10,700 bases of DNA from Myxococcales bacterium (GTDB lineage Bacteria > Myxococcota_A > UBA9160 > SMWR01), in assembly GCA_022572485.1 (NCBI GenBank), contig JACZVU010000084.1, forward strand, positions 1 to 10,700, in the 5' to 3' direction. A program made the position numbers and the translations under genes. How positions within the stretch are numbered: position 1 is the stretch's first letter; each line of letters opens with the position of its first letter. A model generated the notes under the pieces. The model was given only the letters and a program-made list of their open reading frames with translations. It searched no databases and was not told the origin of the DNA. Positions 1-4,982 of the stretch are shown here, in pieces.

Positions 1-266
1 TTTCCGCGGTGGGCAATCGAATTGACTGCGTCGTCGACGACTCCGAGAAGCCGTCTATCGAAGGAAGCGTCCACGAGAAGTACGCGATCATCTCTGTGCG
101 CAGCGCATACTCAGGCAAGACGCTCTCCGCGCGGCTCACGCCTGGTGCTTCTGGCTTGTGTTGGACTCCCCGATCCGACCCAGATGCGAAGACCTACCGC
201 GGTCACGTCTTCTTCGCTGACTGGTACCTCCCATGGGACGAGGTAGATCTTCTTCCATGCGAGTAG
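1..266 (+). CDS. Hypothetical protein, C-terminal part (left edge cut or GTG start at 9)
   Basis: The frame is open from the left edge to the TAG at 264-266. A GTG at 9-11 would give 85 residues, but there is no stop codon before it inside the window, so the gene may begin outside. I do not recognise the family. The product looks like a soluble protein: acidic and polar in the first half, with an aromatic, acidic C-terminus (GHVFFADWYLPWDEVDLL) and no membrane segment or signal peptide. About two thirds of its third codon positions are G or C, which supports coding but is weaker than in the genes to the right. It is the only plus-strand gene I accept, and it converges on the DUF928 gene across about 620 bp. 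It could be a small stand-alone protein or the tail of a larger one. Confidence 0.5.
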   Translation, partial: SAVGNRIDCVVDDSEKPSIEGSVHEKYAIISVRSAYSGKTLSARLTPGASGLCWTPRSDPDAKTYRGHVFFADWYLPWDEVDLLPCE

Positions 267-682
267 CCCTACTCGGCAGCCCAACACCTATCAGGCCCCC
301 GGTTGTCAATAGGCACACGTCTCTCGTGCGCCCGGTGTGATGGACTCCCGTGAACGGTGGAGCAAGGCACTGCCGCCTATGGGCCATCGCCTTCCCCAAA
401 TGAACTCCGGAATGTTTCGTTGAGAAAATGTCTAACCTCTTATTTACGCTCGGTTCAGCTCAGCTACCCCCATAGGGGTACGCCGCCGCCACTCACCAGC
501 CGAGACGAGAGGCGAATTCAAGTCGATACTACCCTCCAAACCTCCTGCACACCGACGGGACGTCTGGCTTCCGGGAAGCTTCAGGAGAAGGCAGGTGACT
601 ACCCATCGGCATTCAAGTTGACAAGATTGGAGCTGGGCGGTATGAGGGCGTGAGCGGCGTTCAACTTCTCGTGGCACAAACG

Positions 683-700
683 GCTCGCAAGTGTGCGAGC
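683..700. other. Perfect 7-bp hairpin in the intergenic region
   Basis: GCTCGCA, then a 4-nt loop AGTG, then TGCGAGC: a perfect 7-bp stem. No T-tract follows on either strand, so it is not a standard Rho-independent terminator. It could be part of a structured RNA or a chance GC-rich palindrome. Its position between two convergent genes would also suit a bidirectional terminator of weak type. Confidence 0.35.
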
Positions 701-768
701 TGGCAGGCGCGGAAAGGCGCGGGAAGGTGTTCGGCACGACGATCCTTGACTTGAACGGAAGAGGAGAC

Positions 769-877
769 ATGAAGCGCATTGCACCGTACGAGACGATCTG
801 ACGACAACCATTCGTCGATCAGCTACCGCCTCGATGTGAGCCTTCCGTGGCTCTACAAGAAGATCGCTCGGACGTAA
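769..877 (+). pseudogene. Possible small ORF or gene remnant with a frame change at TGA
   Basis: A purine-rich ribosome-binding sequence (GGAAGAGGAG, 757-766) precedes ATG at 769. The frame reads MKRIAPYETI and stops at TGA 799-801. Skipping one base (T799) continues as DDNHSSISYRLDVSLPWLYK and on to TAA at 875-877, giving about 35 residues in total. Third codon positions of the second part are strongly G/C (about 21 of 25), like real genes here. Either this is a decayed gene tail carrying a one-base frameshift, or a chance pair of open stretches, or, less likely, a +1 recoding site (sense codon, then TGA C, as known for RF2). No family is recognised. Confidence 0.2.
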
Positions 878-890
878 GAGCCGGACTTCG

Positions 891-1586
891 TCAGTTCAAG
901 TCTTCGAGGCCGATCTGGGCGAAGAGGGCGGCGCGTTGGGCGCGCAGGTTTTCGTTCTCCGCTGCGGCTTCGATCTGGAGTGAGAGGGAGTCGAGGGCGT
1001 CGTACCAGATGCCGGCTTCCGCGAGCACGTAGTGGGCATCGCTTTGTTGTGTGGCCGCGAGTTTGGCCTCGAGTTCCGCGGACGGTTCGAGGCGCTGGAT
1101 GCCGCCCCCCACGACGCGGTCGTAGAGCCGCTGGTCTGGGTTCGGGATGACGCGCACGAACCACTGGTACTCGAGCCCGGGCTGCAGCGTCACGTCGTGG
1201 TCGGTCAATGGGATGCGCTGGATGCCGGGCTCGAACGGGCCCTCGAGGGTGGCCTCGAGGATCGGGTGGATCGGGTCGACACCGATCAGCGCGAAATCGA
1301 TGCGATCATCGGTCGGGCCCGCCAGGTACCAGTACAGAACCGGCTGGGCTTGGAGGGTATGCCCGGCTGTTTCGGGTACGAGCGCTTCGGTTCGCGGAAC
1401 CGACCCGGTGGTGCTTCGGGTCGCGCCTCCCAGTCGCGTCATCGGCGCTCCGACGTTGGTCGGCTTGAACACCGGCATATCCGTCCGCTTCTCGGCCTTC
1501 GATGGGGCGGCTTCTTTTTCGGCGGCGTACAACGCCGAAGATGCCAGAGCGAGGCAAAGGGCCATTCCGCTTGCGAGAGCCTTCAT
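891..1586 (-). CDS. Secreted DUF928-family protein
   Basis: 231 residues. Residues 1-21 form a typical Sec signal peptide (MK, then a hydrophobic stretch ending ALYA before AEKEA), so the mature protein should be periplasmic or exported. The rest matches the DUF928 pattern as I know it: ALVPETAGHTLQAQPVLYWY around residues 68-87, a beta-rich middle with a charged acidic turn, LEYQWFVRVIPNP around 138-150, GGGIQRL, then an alpha-helical tail with GIWYDALDSL around 193-202 and a closing IGLEDL. The function of the family is unknown; copies are often seen in cyanobacteria near CHASE2 and CHAT-domain genes. The ATG at 1586 is preceded by AGGAG with 7-nt spacing. It lies 165 nt downstream of the CHASE2 cyclase on the same strand, which suggests a shared role. 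I see no clear terminator after its TGA. Confidence 0.85.
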   Translation of the reverse strand: MKALASGMALCLALASSALYAAEKEAAPSKAEKRTDMPVFKPTNVGAPMTRLGGATRSTTGSVPRTEALVPETAGHTLQAQPVLYWYLAGPTDDRIDFALIGVDPIHPILEATLEGPFEPGIQRIPLTDHDVTLQPGLEYQWFVRVIPNPDQRLYDRVVGGGIQRLEPSAELEAKLAATQQSDAHYVLAEAGIWYDALDSLSLQIEAAAENENLRAQRAALFAQIGLEDLN

Positions 1587-1632
1587 GATGCATCTCCTGT
1601 CTTGTCTTCTGCTGTTGCCTGCTAGAGCAGTT

Positions 1633-1719
1633 CAACCCGGTGTCCTAGCCGGTGTCCTAGCGCAAAACCCAACCCGGTGTCCTTGAAGCAACCCAACCCG
1701 GTGTTCTTGAAAGTGTCCT
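1633..1719. repeat. Intergenic direct-repeat cluster, 12/24-nt spacing
   Basis: Between the cyclase stop and the DUF928 start the heptamer GTGTCCT (one copy GTGTTCT) recurs at 1640, 1652, 1677, 1701 and 1713, that is, at steps of 12, 25, 24 and 12 nt. The best-conserved unit is CCCAACCCGGTGTCCTTGAA at 1668-1687, repeated with one change at 1692-1711. The partial copy at 1633-1649 shares CAACCCGGTGTCCT. On the transcribed (minus) strand the unit reads AGGACACCGGGTTGGG. The array ends about 47 nt upstream of the DUF928 start, so it lies in that gene's leader or promoter region. It could be tandem binding sites for a regulator or a slippage-generated repeat. Confidence 0.7.
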
Positions 1720-1751
1720 CGATCGGCAGAAACGGCAGCTGCGTGGAAAGG

Positions 1752-3728
1752 CTACGACGTACCCAGGACCCGATAGATTCGAATCGTCTGGCGTTTTCCC
1801 TTCAGGGCGTGGCTGCCGAGATCCTCGGTGCGATATGCCTCGCCCAGATACTGCATCGTGGTGCCCCCGATCAGGATCCGCCAGTCGCTGTGCTCTGCCT
1901 GCGAGCTGAAATCGTCTTTCGCGAAGCTCTCGAGCCTAGCGGCCGTATTGACCGTATCACCTACGGTGGTGTATTTCATGCTCTTGCGCCCGCCGAGGAT
2001 TCCGACCACCGCAGGCCCCGTAAAGATGCCGACCCGAACGCGCCCCGTGGGCAGGCCGCGCGCCCGCCAATCTGTGTTGAGGCGGTCCATGGCCACTCCC
2101 ATCGCGAGCGCGCAATTCACGGCGTTCTGGGCATCGTTGCCGATCGCGTCCTCGGTCGCGCTCGGGATCGGGAAGCCGAAATTGGCCTTGATGCCATCTC
2201 CAGCGTAATCATCCACCACCCCGCCATGTTCGCCCACCAGATTGGCCATGATGACCATGTAGTCGTTGATCCAGCCCATCAAGACCTCGGGGCTCATCGA
2301 CTCGGACGCCGTCGTGTATCCCTGCAGGTCCGACATCAAGGACGTCAGAACAATGCGCTGTGCGCGTGGCCGATCGTCCGGGCCGATGAATTGGTCGCGC
2401 TGATCCCAGATTGCCTTCGCGACTTCGGGGCGGAGGAACTTGGAGAACAGGCCGGTCACCTCGCGGCGCTCGGCGCGTTCCCGGAAAGCGCGATAGCCGG
2501 TCACCAACGCTGCCGCGGCAACGTTCGCGAGCAGCGGCGGGACGAGCGGAATCCAGAGGGAGGCTCCGATCGCCACGCGAGATGCGCCGAGCAGGGCGAT
2601 CCATCCCCCAACACCCGCAACCGCGGTGAAGCCTCCCGATCGATTCCAATACCCCAATGCGCCGCCGAGCAGGCACCACAGCAAAGTCCAAGCGAATTCT
2701 GCGCGTTGGCTCCACCCTATAATCGGCTTTACCTTGCCGTGCGCAAATCGGATCAACTGGATTGTCGCGTGGGCGTGAATCTCCATGCCGAGCATCAAGG
2801 GATCGTCGGGACGGCCTGCGCTGTGCGGGGTGGAGAATTGATCCTTGACGGTGGTGGAGTCGGTGCCCAGCAGCGCGACCCTTCCGCGCACGGCCTCTTC
2901 TGGAATCGAGTCTGAGTAGAGATCCTCGAGTGTGTAGGATGGAAAGCCGCCGTGACCCAGCGCGAAATCCAGCAGGTATTGGTAGCCACCGTCGTCCGCG
3001 GTGTGGTAGCCGCCCTCATCGGACTGGAAAATCGGAATGGTCGTCTCGCCGATGCGCATGAGTTTGGGCTGATCGGGATCGTTGGTCGGATGGATTCCCT
3101 GCTCTCGCAGATAACGCAGGGCGAGTTGCAGACTCAGCGAATAGTAGGGAGTGTTTTCGTGGGTGTAATAGAGGAAGATGCGGTGAACGATCCCGTTTGC
3201 GTCCACTTTGAGATCGGGCACTGCGATTTGATCAGTCCCTTCCAGAAACTTTGGGGGTGCAATCGGGGGGTTCTCGAGAGGCTTGGCGATCATGACGACA
3301 CGATCGCCTCGCCGCGCGACCTCAGCGAGATCGGTGTCTTCTTCGGGAAGATCCTGGTCGCCCAGCTGCCCGCTGCAGGATTGAATCGGGTTGTCGCGGT
3401 AGATGTCAACTCCGATCGCGACCGCGCCCAGTTTCTGCAGCTTCGCGATCGCAATGGCCATGCGGGCGTCGCACAACGGATGGCCGTATTTCTGGATCTC
3501 TTCTTCGCGCAATTTGATCAATACGACCGGGTTGTCTTGCAGCGTGATCAAGGGCCGCGAGCGAAGCAGCCAGTCGAAGGCGTCCAGCTCGAGCCCCTCG
3601 AGTGAGCCGACGGATCTGGCACCTGCGATGGCGGCGAAAACCGCGGCGGTGATCAGCGCCGAAATCGTACGCCGAGAGCGAGCGAGCTTTCGCGCGACTC
3701 TCATTACCGGATGGCTTCCGACTCTCAT
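1752..3728 (-). CDS. CHASE2-domain membrane adenylate/guanylate cyclase
   Basis: 658 residues. Order: short basic N-terminus, TM1 at about 22-40, a CHASE2 sensor domain at about 45-335 (periplasmic by the usual topology), three closely spaced membrane helices at about 343-361, 366-386 and 390-412, then a cytoplasmic class III nucleotide cyclase domain at about 455-655. Cyclase motifs: the metal aspartates D467 (in SLMSDLQGYTT) and D511 (in DDYAGDGIKANFG), and the transition-state pair N594 and R598 in VGDTVNTAARLE. T587 occupies the second substrate-selecting position. The first such position, lysine in classical adenylate cyclases, is D507, so product specificity (cAMP or cGMP) is uncertain. 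The start is ambiguous because a 24-bp tandem duplication gives two in-frame ATGs (3728 and 3704), each with a purine-rich site about 10 nt upstream; GGAAGGGAG before 3728 is the better one. The gene sits 108 nt after the ArsC-like gene and before the DUF928 gene, its likely partner. Confidence 0.93.
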   Translation of the reverse strand: MRVGSHPVMRVARKLARSRRTISALITAAVFAAIAGARSVGSLEGLELDAFDWLLRSRPLITLQDNPVVLIKLREEEIQKYGHPLCDARMAIAIAKLQKLGAVAIGVDIYRDNPIQSCSGQLGDQDLPEEDTDLAEVARRGDRVVMIAKPLENPPIAPPKFLEGTDQIAVPDLKVDANGIVHRIFLYYTHENTPYYSLSLQLALRYLREQGIHPTNDPDQPKLMRIGETTIPIFQSDEGGYHTADDGGYQYLLDFALGHGGFPSYTLEDLYSDSIPEEAVRGRVALLGTDSTTVKDQFSTPHSAGRPDDPLMLGMEIHAHATIQLIRFAHGKVKPIIGWSQRAEFAWTLLWCLLGGALGYWNRSGGFTAVAGVGGWIALLGASRVAIGASLWIPLVPPLLANVAAAALVTGYRAFRERAERREVTGLFSKFLRPEVAKAIWDQRDQFIGPDDRPRAQRIVLTSLMSDLQGYTTASESMSPEVLMGWINDYMVIMANLVGEHGGVVDDYAGDGIKANFGFPIPSATEDAIGNDAQNAVNCALAMGVAMDRLNTDWRARGLPTGRVRVGIFTGPAVVGILGGRKSMKYTTVGDTVNTAARLESFAKDDFSSQAEHSDWRILIGGTTMQYLGEAYRTEDLGSHALKGKRQTIRIYRVLGTS

Positions 3729-3743
3729 TATCGGGTGGCTCCC
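3696..3743. repeat. 24-bp tandem duplication over the cyclase start codon
   Basis: GACTCTCATTACCGGATGGC and four more bases (3696-3719) is followed directly by a second copy (3720-3743) with a few substitutions. A shorter third echo, CCGGATGGCTCTC, begins near 3746. Each full copy contains, on the minus strand, an ATG followed by AGAGT and a purine-rich stretch upstream. The duplication therefore copies both the ribosome-binding region and the start codon, in frame, producing the N-terminus MRVGSHPVMRVA. Confidence 0.75.
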
Positions 3744-3836
3744 TTCCGGATGGCTCTCTTTGCGAGATCAGGGGTTCCTGATTTTAACCCGCTCGGCGCT
3801 CGCGATTGCACGCGGTATGCCGCATCTCATCCGCAA
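3744..3836. promoter_or_regulatory. Gap upstream of the cyclase: hairpin and AT-rich -10-like box
   Basis: The gap holds a perfect 6-bp stem with 4-nt loop at 3767-3782 (ATCAGG/CCTGAT), with TTTT at 3782-3785 on the plus strand only. For minus-strand genes it is therefore not a good terminator. Read on the minus strand, TTAAAAT overlapping this T-run resembles a -10 box (TAAAAT), but no good -35 hexamer lies 16-18 nt upstream. The cyclase may have its own weak promoter here or be read through from the ArsC-like gene. Confidence 0.25.
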
Positions 3837-4187
3837 CTACAGGAGTTCGCGTACTTTTTCGGGCGGGCGGCAGATCAGCGCGCAATCGCCCGAGACCAGG
3901 ATCGGTCGCTGCATCGATTCGGGGTGCTCGAGAAGCAGTTCGATGACTGCTTCGGTCGTCTTGTATCCGTTCGGATCGAGGTCGAGCCGTTCAAAATTGC
4001 GGTCTTTACGGACCAGTTCTTCCGGCGGGTTCGGCAGCAGCCCTGCGATCCGCGCGAGTGTCTCTCGATCGAGAGGGTCCTTCAGGTATTCGACGACATC
4101 GAGTTCCACGCCGCTTTCGCGCAATATTTCAAGTGCTCTGCGCGATTTGCTGCAGTTTGGATTGTGGTAGAGCCGCAACCGCGCCAT
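3837..4187 (-). CDS. ArsC-family arsenate reductase-like protein
   Basis: 116 residues, about the length of the E. coli YfgD branch (roughly 119) and shorter than plasmid ArsC (about 141). It begins with the family signature YHNPNCSKSRRALEIL, with the single active cysteine at C12. The arginines R60, R94 (in QRPILV) and R107 (in CRPPEKV) fall at the same numbers as the arsenate-binding triad of plasmid R773 ArsC (C12, R60, R94, R107). Glutaredoxin-linked arsenate reduction is thus chemically possible, but no arsR, arsB or acr3 gene is nearby, and many YfgD-like members have unproven substrates. The ATG at 4187 has a strong GGAGG with 5-nt spacing. It starts 30 nt after the phosphatase stop on the same strand, which supports co-transcription. 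Confidence 0.88.
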   Translation of the reverse strand: MARLRLYHNPNCSKSRRALEILRESGVELDVVEYLKDPLDRETLARIAGLLPNPPEELVRKDRNFERLDLDPNGYKTTEAVIELLLEHPESMQRPILVSGDCALICRPPEKVRELL

Positions 4188-4217
4188 GCTGACCTCCAGC
4201 GCGCAGCATAGCCCGGG

Positions 4218-4892
4218 TCAGCGCAATCCGGCTTGGACGAGGTGGTCTTCGCGGTCGAATTGAAGGAGGGGCCAGACGTATCCCTGAGGTCCGATCGGTC
4301 GCGCCTGGAGGGTCGAGTAGGCGGCGAGCCCGGTTTCGAAGCGGAGCCACTCCCATGGAACCGGCCGAATGTCGAGCAGGTGCGTAAGGATGACCGCATT
4401 GGTTCCCATGTGGGCGACAATCGCGATCGATGGTTTCTTCTCGGGGAAGTTCCAGGCCGTGAAGTCGTGTTCGCGAAAGGAACGGCACGAGTGTCGTTCG
4501 AGAATGTCGGTGATGCCCGATGTGACGCGCCTGTGGAAATCGCGGAAGGTCTCCGCGCCCGGCCAGCCATCCCAGTGCTCCCAGAGTGGGCGCCGGGAGC
4601 CGTCGACGAAGTAGCGATCGGCTTCTTCCGCACTGAATCCGTCGACCGAGACACCGATCTCCGCGAGGGGATCGATCGTCACCGGTTCGAGCCCGATTGC
4701 TTTGGCAAGGGGAGCGGCCGTTTCGCGGGCGCGTCGGTGAGGACTGACATAAAGCGCGTCGAACTGGTGTTCCGCGGCGAGTGCTCGAGCGCTCTCCTCT
4801 GCCTGCCAGACGCCGAAAGGTGTGAGTGTGGGATTGCTCACCGAGAGTCCATCGTCTACCGACCACTGGGGCTCTGCATGGCGCAGCAGCAC
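4218..4892 (-). CDS. Histidine phosphatase family protein (phosphoglycerate mutase-like fold)
   Basis: 224 residues from the GTG at 4892. All key residues of the superfamily are present: R4-H5 in LLRHAEP (H5 is the phospho-acceptor), R54 in SPHRRARETA, the acid E78 in LAEIG and the second histidine H161 in IVAHMGTN. It should be a cytoplasmic phosphomonoesterase or mutase; the substrate cannot be told. The start is doubtful. No ribosome-binding site precedes GTG 4892, and AKI directly upstream in frame would complete the first beta-strand (AKIVLLRHAEP). The frame is open back to the lpd stop at 4983-4985, with only a CTG (4970) as an alternative start. An ATG at 4986 overlapping the lpd TGA is in another frame and would need a frameshift. 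It probably belongs to the same transcript as the dehydrogenase genes. Confidence 0.85.
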   Translation of the reverse strand: MLLRHAEPQWSVDDGLSVSNPTLTPFGVWQAEESARALAAEHQFDALYVSPHRRARETAAPLAKAIGLEPVTIDPLAEIGVSVDGFSAEEADRYFVDGSRRPLWEHWDGWPGAETFRDFHRRVTSGITDILERHSCRSFREHDFTAWNFPEKKPSIAIVAHMGTNAVILTHLLDIRPVPWEWLRFETGLAAYSTLQARPIGPQGYVWPLLQFDREDHLVQAGLR

Positions 4893-4982
4893 GATCTTTG
4901 CGTGGGGTTGGGCGCGATCGGTTTGCTTCTCGTTCTGCGGTGGCCCCGCGCGGAGGCGGCGGATTTCCAGTGTTTTCGGGGC

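Larger units (their letters stand above)
267..890. other. Long intergenic stretch with no convincing gene
   Basis: This lies between the plus-strand ORF ending at 266 and the DUF928 stop at 891. Open frames here are short and of odd composition. The part around 415-460 is visibly less GC-rich than the flanks. Structure seen: a 6-bp stem with 4-nt loop at 465-480 (TACCCC/GGGGTA), a perfect 7-bp stem with 4-nt loop at 683-700, and a short direct repeat GGCGCGG at 706 and 716. None is followed by a T-run, so none is a clear intrinsic terminator. Two stop-free pieces on the plus strand, 599-751 and 773-874, read more like protein than the rest and may be remnants of a decayed gene. A small RNA or a decayed mobile element is possible but not shown. 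Confidence 0.55.

Noticed and set aside
326..345. GTGCGCCCGG resembling the 5' end of a bacterial group II intron
   Set aside because: No reverse transcriptase, no domain V hairpin and no matching 3' end were found. A ten-base match is not enough.
274..440. Integron attC-like core sites (GCCCAAC, GTCTAAC) after the small left-hand ORF
   Set aside because: No complementary GTTRRRY core lies at a suitable distance and no folded attC structure could be drawn, so an integron cassette is not supported.
849..882. Inverted repeat GGCTCT/AGAGCC as the DUF928 terminator
   Set aside because: The 22-nt loop is long, the stem is six bases and no T-run follows on the minus strand.
1633..1719. Repeat cluster as a CRISPR array
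   Set aside because: Units are short and imperfect, spacing is 12-25 nt with no unique spacers of normal size, and no cas gene is present.
1677..2915. Plus-strand open frame of about 412 codons opposite the cyclase
   Set aside because: It overlaps the intact cyclase domain on the other strand and its product has no family features.
3767..3785. Hairpin with T-run as an intrinsic terminator
   Set aside because: The T-run follows the stem on the plus strand only, while both flanking genes are on the minus strand. The stem is just 6 bp.
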